From Acidobacteria subdivision 2 bacterium RH1 MAG20 (GTDB lineage Bacteria; Acidobacteriota; Terriglobia; Terriglobales; Acidobacteriaceae), in assembly GCA_002197545.1 (NCBI GenBank), contig NFUO01000112.1, forward strand, positions 160,110-224,109: DNA of 64,000 nt, given 5' to 3'. Made by a program: the position numbers and the translations under genes. Below, piece after piece: positions 8,719 through 19,365 of the stretch. The first letter of the stretch is position 1. Every line of letters starts with the position of its first letter. Under the pieces are notes generated by a model. The model was not told the DNA's origin. It saw only the letters and a list, made by a program, of their open reading frames with translations, and did not search any database.

Positions 8719-10581
8719 TCACTTCTGAGTTGAACCCTCCGAAGCATCGAGCACAGGCTTATCCAACCCGCGAACTGAATGTCCGGGCTTGCCCTGGAGA
8801 TCGAAGACGATCACCTCGTTTTTGCCTTTTACCAGCCAGGGACCGGGAGCGTACAGCGCCTGTTGCGGTCCGATGTTCCAGATCCGTCCGAGCGGCTGGC
8901 CGTTCAGCCAGAGCTCGCCCTTGGTAAACTCGCTGGTGTCGAGGAAGGTGTCTCCTACTGCCGACAGATTGAAGCTGCCGCGATAGAAACATGCTCCTTC
9001 GCATGGTTTGGTGGAGTAGTGGAGTTTGACTACGGTGGTCATGGGGAGCGGGAAGATGTCCCACCCTGTCAGCGGCTCACCGTCCAGAGTTACCTGTTTG
9101 GTGATGCCAGCACGTTCGGTGGGAATCGACTTGCCGAAGTTTACCCGGCCTGTGTTTTCGACCAGAATATCGAGGCGTGCATTCGGCTTCGCCGCAGGAA
9201 GCGTGATCGTATTCTGCTTCAATCTGCGTTCGAGCGTACCTACCAGTTTTCCATCGAGATAGACCTGGGCGTAGCTGTGAAGCTGATCGAGCGCCAGTTG
9301 GCCTCCGGCTGCTTTTTTGAGATGAGTGCGGTAGAGGATGTATCCGTAGGCCTGGTCCACGTCTTCCATGCTGAGCACCTGCTCGGAGTGAATGGGCGCC
9401 GGCAGATTGCTCCACAGGGAGGCTGACTTCGACAGCGTTGCCGTGGGAGTGGTGATCGGCGCTGGGACTTCAGGGACAGGCGGCGGGGTGATGCCGGTGT
9501 CCTTTGCGATGACTTTACGGAAGGCGAGATACTTCGGCGTGGGCCGTCCGCTTTCATCGAGGGGGGAGTCGTAGTCGTAGCTGGTCACGTCGGGGCCATA
9601 GACTCCGTGGTCGATATTGGCGCCGTTCATAAAGCCGAAGCTGGTGCCGCCGTGGAACATATAGATGCTCGCGGAATAGCCCTGCTGCAGCATCCAGTCG
9701 AGGTTCGCGGCTTCGTTTTCGATGCTGGTGTGCGCGTGTTTCCCGCCCCAGTGATCGAACCAGCCGGCCCAGAATTCGCTGTTCAGGAACGGACCGTTAG
9801 GACGATACTTCTTGAGCGTTGCAAAGGCGCTCTGCGCTGCGCCGGAGCTGCCGCCGCCAAAGTTGATGCCCACGGGAAGCTCCGGCAGCGAGCCGTCCGG
9901 AACCTCTTCAGGACCATCGGCGGTGTAGAGCTGCGACTTGGTAAATCCTGCATCGACCAGCATCTTGTGGATATCTTCCATGTAGACGTGGTCCTTGCCG
10001 TAAGAGCCGTACTCGTTTTCTACCTGGGTCAAGATGATGGGGCCGCCGTTGCCTATCTGCAGGGGCGCTACTTCCTTGCCGAGACGCGTAAGCCACCGCT
10101 TCGCCGGTGCAAGGAACTTAGGATCGGTGCTGCGCAAGACCAGACCGTGGTCTTTGAGCAGCCATGCGGGGTAGCCGCCCAACTCCCACTCCGCGCAGGC
10201 ATAAGGCCCGGGACGCAGGATGACGTAGAGGCCTTCCTCCTGGGCCTCGCGGACAAATTCGGCGACGTCCTTGTTGCCGGAGAAATCGTAGACGCCGGGC
10301 ATGGGCTCGTGCTCGTTCCAGAAGACGTAGGTCGTTACCGTGTTGAGGCCCATCGCCTTCGCCATTCTGAAGCGGGCACGCCAGTAGGCGCGCGGGATTC
10401 GCTGATAGTGCATCTCGCCTGAGATGACCTGAAAGGGCTTGCCGTCGAGGGCGAAGTGATCGCCCTGCACGGCGAAGGTGTGCGGCGCCTGGTCCGCGGC
10501 TGTTGCTTGCGCGTGAATGGTGGAGAAGGAGCAGAGCAGCAACAGCAGAAGAGAAAATCTGAAACGCACGAGACACCTCAA
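8719..10581 (-). CDS. Secreted GH35 beta-galactosidase
   Basis: 620 residues with a signal peptide (1-25, ending TIHAQA). The (beta/alpha)8 domain has the GH35 sequence GEMHYQRIPRAYWRARF near residue 55, the acid/base motif VENEYGSYG (E190) and the nucleophile motif NSEFWAGWFDHWG (E269). C-terminal beta-sandwich domains follow from about residue 390 (GWDIFPLPM and FLDTSEFTKGELWLNGQPLGR). It should release terminal beta-galactose from plant or microbial glycans in the periplasm or outside. It stands alone here, without a TonB receptor or other glycosidases. Confidence 0.93.
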   Translation of the reverse strand: MRCLVRFRFSLLLLLLCSFSTIHAQATAADQAPHTFAVQGDHFALDGKPFQVISGEMHYQRIPRAYWRARFRMAKAMGLNTVTTYVFWNEHEPMPGVYDFSGNKDVAEFVREAQEEGLYVILRPGPYACAEWELGGYPAWLLKDHGLVLRSTDPKFLAPAKRWLTRLGKEVAPLQIGNGGPIILTQVENEYGSYGKDHVYMEDIHKMLVDAGFTKSQLYTADGPEEVPDGSLPELPVGINFGGGSSGAAQSAFATLKKYRPNGPFLNSEFWAGWFDHWGGKHAHTSIENEAANLDWMLQQGYSASIYMFHGGTSFGFMNGANIDHGVYGPDVTSYDYDSPLDESGRPTPKYLAFRKVIAKDTGITPPPVPEVPAPITTPTATLSKSASLWSNLPAPIHSEQVLSMEDVDQAYGYILYRTHLKKAAGGQLALDQLHSYAQVYLDGKLVGTLERRLKQNTITLPAAKPNARLDILVENTGRVNFGKSIPTERAGITKQVTLDGEPLTGWDIFPLPMTTVVKLHYSTKPCEGACFYRGSFNLSAVGDTFLDTSEFTKGELWLNGQPLGRIWNIGPQQALYAPGPWLVKGKNEVIVFDLQGKPGHSVRGLDKPVLDASEGSTQK

Positions 10582-10660
10582 TGGTGGAAGTCGATCAGCA
10601 GGCGTGGTGCTCCACTGAATCTGTAGGCCATCGCCATTCTATACAGGACCAGGACGGCAT

Positions 10661-11515
10661 TTATTTGCGGGCGAGGGCGACACGGGGAATCTGCTGGAGA
10701 TCGGCGATAAAGGAAACATCTTTCCATGTGCTGAGGAGGGAGGCTAGAGCGCTACTTTGGCCGTGCCCGATCTCCAACGCAAGGAGGCCGCCTAACTTGA
10801 GTGCGGCGTGGGCCTGCGGGATGAGGCGGCGGTAGATGTCGAGGCCGAGAGGGCCGGCGAAGAGCGCCTGCGAGGGCTCGTGGTCGCGGACCTGTGGATG
10901 GAGTTCTTCGCGGTCGCCTTCGGGGATGTAGGGAGGATTGCTGACGATGGCGTCGAAGGTTACGGTTTGCTCGTTTTGAGAGAGGCCGTCGAACAGATCG
11001 GACTGGAGGAAGCGGATACGGCCGGAAAGATTGTGAGTGCGGGCATTTTCGCGGGCTACTTCGAGGGCTTCGGCGGAGAGGTCGATGGCGGTGATGCGGG
11101 CCTCGGGCAGGTGGACGGCGAGGGCCAACGCGATGGCTCCGGTGCCGGTGCCGATGTCGAGGATATTCAAAGGCTGATTGCGCGGAAGCTGGTGCAGGAC
11201 AGCTTCGACGAGGTGTTCGGTTTCGGGGCGCGGGATGAGCGTGGCTGGAGTGACTTTCAGATTGAGGCCGAAGAACTCCTGTTCGCCGAGGATGTATTGG
11301 ATGGGTTCGTTGTCGAGGCGGCGGTCAATGGCTGCCTGATATGCGGCAAGTTGTTCAAGGGTAAGGATGCGGTCGGGATAGGCGAGGAGTGTTGCGCGAT
11401 CTATCTGGAGGATATGGAGGAGCAGGAGTTCGGCGTCGCGGTGGGCGTGGTCGCGGAGGTGCGGATTTGTGGCGAGCGTTGCGGCGGCGTTGGCGAGGGA
11501 TTGGCGGAGGGTCAT
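10661..11515 (-). CDS. prmC: Peptide chain release factor N5-glutamine methyltransferase PrmC/HemK
   Basis: 284 residues from the ATG at 11515. The N-terminal helical domain (DAELLLLHIL) is followed by TLIPRPETEHLVE, the SAM-binding ILDIGTGTGAIALALA, and the substrate glutamine-binding motif IVSNPPYIPEGD. PrmC methylates the GGQ glutamine of release factors, and prfA lies about 1.1 kb upstream on the same strand. An upstream ATG at 11656 would add 47 residues, but that stretch is encoded by the family A repeat, so the shorter start is preferred. Confidence 0.92.
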   Translation of the reverse strand: MTLRQSLANAAATLATNPHLRDHAHRDAELLLLHILQIDRATLLAYPDRILTLEQLAAYQAAIDRRLDNEPIQYILGEQEFFGLNLKVTPATLIPRPETEHLVEAVLHQLPRNQPLNILDIGTGTGAIALALAVHLPEARITAIDLSAEALEVARENARTHNLSGRIRFLQSDLFDGLSQNEQTVTFDAIVSNPPYIPEGDREELHPQVRDHEPSQALFAGPLGLDIYRRLIPQAHAALKLGGLLALEIGHGQSSALASLLSTWKDVSFIADLQQIPRVALARK

Positions 11516-11567
11516 TGGAACAAAGTGGTTGGCGTGTCTCGATGAGATGAGGCCGGCGTCGGGATTA

Positions 11568-11714
11568 TTAGAGTAGTTTTGGAGTAGGTGTAGAGAACCA
11601 AAGAACAGCAACAGCAAAGGCAAACACGAAATACCGGGGTTCTTGCCCTTCGGCAAGCTCAGGATCAGAATGACAAACGTTTTTGACTCTACAGCATCTA
11701 CAAAATTACTCTAA
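11568..11714. repeat. Family A dispersed repeat, copy 3 (MITE-like), best preserved
   Basis: 147 bp. It starts TTAGAGTAGTTTTG and ends CAAAATTACTCTAA, a 14-base terminal inverted repeat with one mismatch. The interior has the AACAGCAACAGCAAAGGCAAA, CGAAATACCGGGGTTCTT and ATCAGAATGACA blocks shared with copies at 611 and 3859. It lies between prmC and the upstream secreted protein gene. Confidence 0.8.
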
Positions 11715-11763
11715 TAGGATTGTCGCTTACGACACAGACCATGCCAAGCGACGCTGAGATGAG

Positions 11764-12591
11764 TCAGGGGACGATTCTCGATGTGACGGTGAGCTCGTGA
11801 TAGTTGCGGTAGGTTGCGTCGAAGGACCATTCCACGGGAGCGTTGTAATCCATTGATTTTGCCGTGACTCTTTGCGGCAGCCAGAAGATCTTGCCGTTCA
11901 GAATTACTTTGCTGAAGTTGATCGACCATGTCCATAGAGTAAGCGTGCCGGGCATCATGGGATGATTCGGGGTGCGGCATTCGATGCGCTCAATCTGCAT
12001 AGTCTGCGGATCTATGAATGCCCGTCCGGTGCTTGGCTCCATCGTGAAACAGCGTTTATCGCGATCTTTCGGTGCTTTGGTGGCGAACTCGATGATGTAG
12101 CGGCGGTCGAAGAGTTGAGAGGTCAGATGGTAGTTGAAGCAGGCTTTCTGGTCGAAGGTGATGAGGGCCGTGGCGATGCTGAAGGCGCCGGAGAAGATGA
12201 CTGGCCCACTCAAGGTCTGCACGCCGTTTACGGGCGCGCCGTTGATGGCTTTAATCTCGCGAGACTCGGCCAATTGAATGTCGTTATCGTGGCCGGAGCG
12301 CTTGAGCCGGAAGATGGAGTCAGCGCGTGTAAGAGAGCGCAGAAATCCGCTTTGATGCATCTCCGAGAGGACCTGCTCGTCGCAGAAGAAGCTGGGTATG
12401 GATGCGTGGTATTGGAAGAAATTCTTCTCCAACTGCAGGAGGATTTCATCGAGTGTGGGTTTTGCGGATTTTTCCGGTTGGAGACTGGAATTGGGCGTTG
12501 GCTGTTGAGCGAACGTGTACGGTTGCAGGCCCAGCAGCAAACCGCCCAGAAGCATGCATCGTGAGATAGCGTTACAAAGGCCCGACACCAC
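11764..12591 (-). CDS. Secreted protein of unknown function
   Basis: 275 residues with a signal peptide (about 1-28, ending YTFAQQ). The mature part has a helical start (DEILLQLEKNFFQYHASIP) followed by strand-rich sequence with GAFSIATALITFDQ and a C-terminal stretch LWTWSINFSKVILNGKIFWLPQRV that recalls LolA-like or outer-membrane-lipoprotein-sorting folds; this resemblance is weak. I do not recognise the family. It separates prfA from prmC, which are often neighbours, and lies on the same strand as both. Confidence 0.6.
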   Translation of the reverse strand: MVSGLCNAISRCMLLGGLLLGLQPYTFAQQPTPNSSLQPEKSAKPTLDEILLQLEKNFFQYHASIPSFFCDEQVLSEMHQSGFLRSLTRADSIFRLKRSGHDNDIQLAESREIKAINGAPVNGVQTLSGPVIFSGAFSIATALITFDQKACFNYHLTSQLFDRRYIIEFATKAPKDRDKRCFTMEPSTGRAFIDPQTMQIERIECRTPNHPMMPGTLTLWTWSINFSKVILNGKIFWLPQRVTAKSMDYNAPVEWSFDATYRNYHELTVTSRIVP

Positions 12592-12679
12592 GGCTGTCTC
12601 CTTTTTTGCTGCTAAGGATTGTCTCTGACGATCTGAGGGATTGCAAAGAGTGGCAACGGGTCGATGGGGGCTTCGGGGA

Positions 12680-13756
<1,077 letters not shown>

Positions 13757-14033
13757 ATAAAAAAATCCTTATAGCAAAGTCTTTTGGAGTTGTTCTAGGA
13801 AGCGGCTGAGAGGAAGGCGCAGCTAGGCAAAGTCGTGACGGTCGTAGGTCACGCGGGGAGTAGTCACCGGAATTGCTGCTGGATTCATATCTATTTAGAT
13901 GTTACTCCTGCCCTGGTGGGTGCGGGGAGCATCTTTTCGTGGGTTTGCGGGGCAATTTTGTTTTGCAGCATCCATGAGGGTTTACCTTCTAAGAGAGAGA
14001 TCAGAGCTGTTCGTTTGCCGGAATGGATATTGG

Positions 14034-14822
14034 ATGTGCCGCACGGAACTCTTCGAAATTCACGATCACCCCCGGTTTCCGGCGTTCCTGCGGGATCTGA
14101 TCACGGATGCGCTTCAGGCACTCTGGAACTTCAGCAATTCTTATAAGCCTATCCTGCCGCTTCTGCGGAATGCACTTGCGAGTGCGGGAACGATGGAGGT
14201 TCTCGATCTTTGCTCGGACGGTGGCGGTCCCTGGTTCCGATTAGTCCAGTACCTCGAAAGTGAGCAGCATTTTCCGATCAGCGTCTGCTTGACCGACAAG
14301 CATCCCAATCAGGAGGCATTCGAGAGGGCGCTCTCCAATCCCAATTCAAAGATCGGGTTTGATTCGCGGCCGGTCGAGGCTACCGAAGTGCCATCCGATT
14401 TGAGAGGCTTTCGGACGATGTTTTCCTCGTTTCATCATTTTCGAGCGGCCGAGGCGCGCAAAGTCCTTGCCAATGCGGTGGAGCATGGCAGAGGCATCGC
14501 TATCTTTGAAATGGCGCGACGGGAGCCGAGAATCATGCTGAGTATTTGCGTCATTCCCATCCTGATCCTGTTCCTTACGCCGCGAATCCGGCCTTTCCGC
14601 TGGTCGCGGCTGCTATGGACTTATGTGCTTCCCATGGTGCCGTTTGTGCTGTGGTTTGATGGGTGGATGTCGTGTTTGCGCTCTTATTCGCACGAAGAAC
14701 TAAGCGAACTCGTGCGGAGCCTCCCCGAGGGAAACTATCAGTGGGAGCTGGGTACGCAGTCCGATGGGTTCCTGCCGGTGACTTATCTGATCGGGCATCC
14801 AGTAAACAACGAAACCAGTTAG
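14034..14822 (+). CDS. Class I methyltransferase-like protein with hydrophobic segments
   Basis: About 262 residues from the ATG at 14034. The motif MEVLDLCSDGGGPWFRL resembles a SAM-binding motif I (hhDhxxGxG), followed by VCLTDKHPN (acidic end of strand 2) and TMFSSFHHF in the post-I region, so a Rossmann methyltransferase fold is likely. Two hydrophobic stretches (ICVIPILILFLT and LLWTYVLPMVPFVLWF) suggest membrane association near the C-terminus, which is unusual. Upstream in-frame ATGs at 13899 and 13974 are possible starts; I prefer 14034 because CRTELFEIHDHPRFP begins the compact domain. Substrate unknown. Confidence 0.6.
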   Translation: MCRTELFEIHDHPRFPAFLRDLITDALQALWNFSNSYKPILPLLRNALASAGTMEVLDLCSDGGGPWFRLVQYLESEQHFPISVCLTDKHPNQEAFERALSNPNSKIGFDSRPVEATEVPSDLRGFRTMFSSFHHFRAAEARKVLANAVEHGRGIAIFEMARREPRIMLSICVIPILILFLTPRIRPFRWSRLLWTYVLPMVPFVLWFDGWMSCLRSYSHEELSELVRSLPEGNYQWELGTQSDGFLPVTYLIGHPVNNETS

Positions 14823-14957
14823 AAATTTGCGATGGCAGGCATTTTCGCTGCAGGCGTCCAAATGGGCGCTTCTGTAAATGGGCCTTGCGAGCGCGGTAGC
14901 TGCAAATTCGGCATCAATTCAAACTGAACTGCTGCTTTTGTTGAGAGGGCTTCAGGC

Positions 14958-15047
14958 ATGGGGCAGTTTCAGGACTTGGCGGAGTTGGCGGAGAAACTGA
15001 CGGGTGAGGCTGGCCAGGTGGACAAGCCAGTGGAAGCTGGAGTCTAG
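14958..15047 (+). CDS. Possible 29-residue small protein
   Basis: Short ORF starting MGQFQDLAELAEKL and ending KPVEAGV, preceded by GAGAGG about 10 bases upstream and followed 17 bases later by a strong hairpin terminator. The N-terminal half is an amphipathic helix. Nothing else supports translation, so this is tentative; the hairpin may serve only the convergent gene. Confidence 0.25.
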   Translation: MGQFQDLAELAEKLTGEAGQVDKPVEAGV

Positions 15048-15064
15048 GCGGCTTCGTGGCAAGA

Positions 15065-15092
15065 AAAAGGCCGCTTCGCTGAGCGGCCTTTT
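15065..15092. terminator. Bidirectional hairpin terminator
   Basis: A perfect 11-bp stem, AAAAGGCCGCT paired with AGCGGCCTTTT, around a 6-base loop. The A run on one side and T run on the other let it act as an intrinsic terminator in both directions, between the small ORF (plus) and the PEP-CTERM gene (minus). Confidence 0.85.
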
Positions 15093-15113
15093 CCCGGTAT
15101 GACGGTGTGCAGC

Positions 15114-15620
15114 TTAGGCGAAAAGCTTTCTGCGGACTGTGCCAGCAGCGGCGAGAAGCCCACTGCCAAGCAGAACCAAACTCGATGGCTCAGGAACCGG
15201 GCTGGGATCGGAACCAGGACCGCTCACGGTGCCGCAGAAGACTCCATGGCTGTCGAAGATCGAGAAGTTCGTCAGACCCGGAGAGGCGAGGGAGGTCAGG
15301 GTCAAGGTGCCGATGGAGTAGGGAGAATTCCTGTTATGAGAGGCGCCAAACCAAGTACCAACGACGACCGTGTTCGCATCCTGATACACAATGTCGAAAA
15401 TCTCATTCAGTTTGCCGCTGAGAGTGGCGTTTGTCACATCGCTGAGGCCGGTGAGGGTAAAGCCACCCGGGATAAATGAGGTGCCGTGGTGATCCAAAGT
15501 GAGATCGTAGGTGTAGTTATCTCCAACCTGCGAAACGAAGGTAATGGAATCGGCTTTTGCCAGAGGAGTGAAAGCAAAGGCAGAGGCAAGAAGTGCAATA
15601 GCGAACAGTTTGATCTTCAA
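15114..15620 (-). CDS. PEP-CTERM sorting domain protein
   Basis: 168 residues from a TTG start at 15620, chosen because GGGAGA lies 6 bases upstream and a signal peptide (KLFAIALLASAFAFTPLAKA) begins at once; the ATG at 15671 would place 17 charged residues before it. The mature region is strand-rich and small-residue-rich. The C-terminus has the sorting signal VPEPSSLVLLGSGLLAAAG followed by the basic tail TVRRKLFA. In known systems such tails are handled by an exosortase, linking the protein to the cell surface or extracellular matrix. No exosortase gene is in this window. Confidence 0.85.
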   Translation of the reverse strand: MKIKLFAIALLASAFAFTPLAKADSITFVSQVGDNYTYDLTLDHHGTSFIPGGFTLTGLSDVTNATLSGKLNEIFDIVYQDANTVVVGTWFGASHNRNSPYSIGTLTLTSLASPGLTNFSIFDSHGVFCGTVSGPGSDPSPVPEPSSLVLLGSGLLAAAGTVRRKLFA

Positions 15621-15853
15621 AAAAGGTCTCCCAAGAACAAGAATTTGATTGATTCGTCTTTGACGATGCACTTATCTTGCCAATCTTGTAACCATTTATT
15701 TTGTTATAGATACACGGGATGTATTGAGAGGGTGTGCAAATTTTTGCGGGGCAACGATCATAGATTGGGCGAACCTTTTCCGAAGATCGTGCGATTAATG
15801 ATGGATAAAAGCCTTGGCGCATCGTGGGTGACGACAAAATCATCCAACTGGCC

Positions 15854-16888
15854 ATGGAATATAGAAATCTTGGTAAATCAGGACTGAAGGTGCCGGAGCT
15901 TTGCTTCGGTGCGGGGACATTTGGAGCAGGTAATGAGTTCTTCAAGGCATGGTCGGAGACGACGCAGGCAGAGGCCGACCGCATCGTCGGCATCTGCGTG
16001 GATGCGGGGTTGAACTTCTTCGACACCGCGGATGTGTACTCCGATGGCGGCAGCGAGACCGCGCTGGGCAAGGCGCTGGCGCACCACAAGCGCGAAGATG
16101 TGCTGATCTCGACGAAGTCCACCTTCCGGCTGGGCAACGGCCCGAACGATGTTGGGTCGAGCCGCTATCACCTGATTCAATCGCTGGAGCGCAGCTTGAA
16201 GCGGCTGGGAACGGACTATGTGGATGTGTACCATCTTCATGCCTTCGACGCGACGACGCCGGTAGAGGAGACGCTGAATACGCTGGACAAGTTTGTGCGC
16301 GAGGGCAAGGTCCGCTATATTGCGTGCTCGAATTTTTCCGGCTGGCATCTGATGAAGTCCCTCAACGTGAGCGAGCGGTATGGGTGGGCGCGCTATGTGG
16401 GGCATCAGGCGTACTACTCGCTGGTTGGGCGGGACTACGAGTGGGAGTTGATGCCGCTGGCGCTCGATCAGGGCGTGGGCGCGCTGGTATGGTCGCCGCT
16501 GGGCTGGGGACGGCTGACAGGTATGATTCGCCGGGAGACTGGGATTCCGAAGGACAGCCGGTTGAATGCCAAGGTGGTGGCGGACAGTGGCCCGCAGGTG
16601 CCGGAGGAGTATCTCTATAAGGTAGTCGATGCGCTCGATGAGGTTGCGAAGGAGACAGGCAAGACGGTCCCGCAGATCGCGCTGAATTGGCTACTGGGCA
16701 GGCCGTCGGTTTCAACGGTGATCATCGGCGCGCGGAACGAGGAGCAGTTGCGGGCCAATCTGGGCGCGGTGGGCTGGAAGCTGACCCCGGACCAGGTAGC
16801 CAGGCTGGATGCGGCCAGTGCTGTTGGGCTGGCTTATCCCTATTGGCATCAGCGGCAATTTGAGGAGCGGAACCCTAAACCCGTGTAA
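15854..16888 (+). CDS. Aldo/keto reductase
   Basis: 344 residues from the ATG at 15854 (MEYRNLGKSGLKV, the classic start). The catalytic tetrad is visible: Asp and Tyr in NFFDTADVYSDGGSE, Lys in VLISTKS, His in DVYHLHAFD. NADPH-binding motifs follow near the C-terminus (STVIIGARNEEQL). It belongs to the Tas/YajO-like bacterial class that reduces aldehydes or ketones; the substrate is unknown. An upstream in-frame start at 15824 adds ten poorly conserved residues. Confidence 0.9.
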   Translation: MEYRNLGKSGLKVPELCFGAGTFGAGNEFFKAWSETTQAEADRIVGICVDAGLNFFDTADVYSDGGSETALGKALAHHKREDVLISTKSTFRLGNGPNDVGSSRYHLIQSLERSLKRLGTDYVDVYHLHAFDATTPVEETLNTLDKFVREGKVRYIACSNFSGWHLMKSLNVSERYGWARYVGHQAYYSLVGRDYEWELMPLALDQGVGALVWSPLGWGRLTGMIRRETGIPKDSRLNAKVVADSGPQVPEEYLYKVVDALDEVAKETGKTVPQIALNWLLGRPSVSTVIIGARNEEQLRANLGAVGWKLTPDQVARLDAASAVGLAYPYWHQRQFEERNPKPV

Positions 16889-16924
16889 ATTCAGTCACCG
16901 ACGGGACTTACTGTATTAAAAAAG

Positions 16925-16973
16925 GGAGAGCATTTCCTGTGAGCGTCAGACGGAGGATGTGTTCTCCTTTTTT
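16925..16973 (+). terminator. Intrinsic terminator after the aldo/keto reductase gene
   Basis: GGAGAGCA pairs with TGTTCTCC (one G-U pair) and is followed directly by TTTTTTCTTT. It lies 37 bases after the stop codon at 16888. Confidence 0.7.
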
Positions 16974-17086
16974 CTTTCCGGGGCACCTGCTGAATTGTAG
17001 AAGAGTGCCGATGTATGATTAGGGCCAGAAATTGGCTTGAAAAATGCGTTGAAACTTACTTTTTTCTGCGGCGTCATAATACTCAC

Positions 17087-17437
17087 ATGAAAGCAGCTCA
17101 ACTACAGGACCATCTATACCAGCTCGAAGAACGACTCTTCCATCCGAGCCGTGAGCCGGACCGTGCCGCACTTGTTCCGCTGATTGCTGAAGACTTTCAG
17201 GAGTATTGCAGCTCCGGCCGCATCTATAGCCGTCAGCAGACGATTGACGACCTGCTTACGAGCTCGCCCCGCAACGCTACTATCAGCCATTTCTACGTCA
17301 CTCGCCTCGCTCCTGATGTGGCACTAGCCACATACCACGCCGCGACGACACTTCACGTCTCGCACCGCTCGTCGTTGTGGGTCTTTCGCGATAACCGTTG
17401 GCAACTCCTCTTCCACCAGGGAACCATCGCCTCCTGA
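17087..17437 (+). CDS. DUF4440/SnoaL-like small protein
   Basis: 116 residues from the ATG at 17087. LQDHLYQLEERLF, then LVPLIAEDFQEYCSSGRIYSRQQTIDDL, and the end SSLWVFRDNRWQLLFHQGTI follow the cone-shaped NTF2-like/DUF4440 pattern, where the last strand WxxxxHxG is typical. Members bind small ligands or act as minor enzymes; no function can be fixed here. The ORF extends upstream to 17015, but those residues are not family-like. It converges with the FAD oxidoreductase gene 7 bases away. Confidence 0.7.
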   Translation: MKAAQLQDHLYQLEERLFHPSREPDRAALVPLIAEDFQEYCSSGRIYSRQQTIDDLLTSSPRNATISHFYVTRLAPDVALATYHAATTLHVSHRSSLWVFRDNRWQLLFHQGTIAS

Positions 17438-17444
17438 GAGCCGA

Positions 17445-19145
17445 TCATGCCCGCTTCTTCTCGTGGTACTCCTGCTCTGTATTAATCTCCCACAGTGCGG
17501 CCTTGTCCACGTTGCCCGCTAATATTCCGTCCACCGCTGTCATCGCGGTCAGCATACTGTGGTCCTGATTGTTGTACTTGTGCATCCCGTTTCTGCCTAC
17601 CAGAAACAGGTTCTCGAACGAATCCGTAAACCCGCGCAGCTCATCGAAGCGATGGTAGGTGCCAAAATAAGCCGGATAGGTCTTCGGCACACGGACTACA
17701 TGCCCATCCGTGACGTCCTCGGCGTTTAGAATGCCGATCTTCGCTACTTCGGCGATGGCGAAGTTCTTCAGATCTTCGTCTGTCATCTTCCATAGCTCGT
17801 CCGTCTCATAGCAGAAATACTCCAGGCCGATCCATACTTTTGAAGGGTCCGCTACGAGATAGGGACTCCAGTTGTTGAATATTTGTAACCGTCCCAGGAG
17901 CACATCCGGCTCCTGCACGTAGATCCATGTGTCCTTCAGCAGTCCGCCGTCGGGCTCATGCACCTTGAGCCGGTCAGCGAGGAGGCCGACGGTAATGAAG
18001 TCGCGATACTGCAGGCCTTCGCTTACCTCCTGCACGGTTTCCGGTATCGGCGCATCGATCGCCCGCACCAGATCGCGCATCGGCATGGTCGAGAAAAAAT
18101 AATCGCCTGCAAATGTCCGGCGTGCGCCGGCATCGTTCACTGCGTCGATAGCGACGATGCGCTTTCCGTCGCAGTGAATTTTATCTACGCGCCATCCCAG
18201 ATGAATCTCTCCGCCCTTCTCGCGGACCTGGTCGGCAACATGCTCCCATAACTGCCCTGGGCCGAATTTTGGATACAGAAAACGTTCAATCAGGCTGGTG
18301 TCTGTCCCCTTCTGCGAGAGGTCGCTACGTTTCCGGATCGTGCAGCTCTTCTTGACGAAGTGTTTTACGGCGGTCGTCAGGCTCAGCCCTTTAATCCGCT
18401 GTGCGCCCCATTCCGCGGAGATTTCATTGCAGGGCGTGCCCCAGACCTTCTCGGTGTAGCTCTTGAAAAATGTCAGATAAAGCTGCCGCCCAAAGCGATT
18501 GATCAAAAAGTCTTCGAGACTCTTCTCAGGTTTGATCTGACTTACTCTCGACTTCAGATAGCTTGTGCCTACTTTGAGCGTTCGCGCTACGCCTAGATTG
18601 CCGAGAGTGGTCTTCGTCAGCGTAATGGGATAGTCGAAGAACTTTCGCAGGTAATAGATCCTGCTTTTGCGTGGACGGATCAACATCACCAGATCGGAGT
18701 TGGCGGGCGCGGCGGCTACCAGCGTCTCGGCGTGCCCGTCCTTCTTTCGATGTTGTTCCTCCGTCTCCGTCTCGCCGGCGTCGGTCTCGAGGACGATAGG
18801 CCCGGCACCGCGCAGGACGGGTTCTTCAGGCGAGTGGGCTGGGATGGACACGATGCGGCGCTTGCCCTGGTAGTAGATCTCCTGCGAGGATGCGGCATTC
18901 TCCGTACAGTCCGACCCGGGCGGCATCAGGTCGATCCACCACTGCATCACCCGATCGCTCTTGGAAAAAAAACGGTGGCCGCCGATGTCCATTCGATTGC
19001 CCTTGTAGCGAACCGTTCGTGAAATGCCGCCAATCTCGTGGCTGGCTTCGAGCACAATGGGAACAATGTCAGACCGTCTCAGCAACTCCAGCGCCGCAGT
19101 TAACCCCGCTGGCCCGGCGCCAATCATGATTGCTCGTTTACCCAT
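17445..19145 (-). CDS. NAD(P)/FAD-dependent amine-oxidase-type oxidoreductase
   Basis: 566 residues. The N-terminal FAD dinucleotide-binding motif [16 protein letters not shown] (residues about 7-22) is followed by [16 protein letters not shown] and [15 protein letters not shown], which recall UDP-galactopyranose mutase and protoporphyrinogen-oxidase-like enzymes (COG1232). A C-terminal FAD motif is [18 protein letters not shown]. In related bacteria such proteins sit with glycosyltransferases and are suspected of acting on sugars or polyprenyl-linked molecules. A charged insert around residues 105-135 ([18 protein letters not shown]) is unusual. Confidence 0.82.
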   Translation of the reverse strand: MGKRAIMIGAGPAGLTAALELLRRSDIVPIVLEASHEIGGISRTVRYKGNRMDIGGHRFFSKSDRVMQWWIDLMPPGSDCTENAASSQEIYYQGKRRIVSIPAHSPEEPVLRGAGPIVLETDAGETETEEQHRKKDGHAETLVAAAPANSDLVMLIRPRKSRIYYLRKFFDYPITLTKTTLGNLGVARTLKVGTSYLKSRVSQIKPEKSLEDFLINRFGRQLYLTFFKSYTEKVWGTPCNEISAEWGAQRIKGLSLTTAVKHFVKKSCTIRKRSDLSQKGTDTSLIERFLYPKFGPGQLWEHVADQVREKGGEIHLGWRVDKIHCDGKRIVAIDAVNDAGARRTFAGDYFFSTMPMRDLVRAIDAPIPETVQEVSEGLQYRDFITVGLLADRLKVHEPDGGLLKDTWIYVQEPDVLLGRLQIFNNWSPYLVADPSKVWIGLEYFCYETDELWKMTDEDLKNFAIAEVAKIGILNAEDVTDGHVVRVPKTYPAYFGTYHRFDELRGFTDSFENLFLVGRNGMHKYNNQDHSMLTAMTAVDGILAGNVDKAALWEINTEQEYHEKKRA

Positions 19146-19260
19146 CCATTGCCGCGCTGCTTGTCATATTGCTCCTGAGCCGCCCCGAGTCTAAGGCGTT
19201 AGACGTGTTATTTCAGAGAATAGACGCTCACTGTGGTGGGCCCTTGTAGAAAAGCGAAAG

Positions 19261-19333
19261 GAACGGCAAAAGCGAAATACGGAGGTCTCTCCGCTACAGC
19301 GGCAAAAAGCGCCGCATCCGGTCGAGATGACGT
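19261..19333. repeat. Family B hairpin repeat, copy 3
   Basis: Reads GAACGGCAAAAGCGAAATAC, GGAGGTCTCTCCGCTACAGC, GGCAAAAAGCGCCGC and CCGGTCGAGATGACGT. It forms an inverted pair with the copy at 19366-19446. Confidence 0.7.
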
Positions 19334-19365
19334 GGTTTTTGGATTGGGGTGAGATAACTATGGAA

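Noticed and set aside
11516..11656. N-terminal extension of PrmC from the ATG at 11656
   Set aside because: The added residues are encoded by the end of a dispersed repeat, and the PrmC helical domain starts at 11515.
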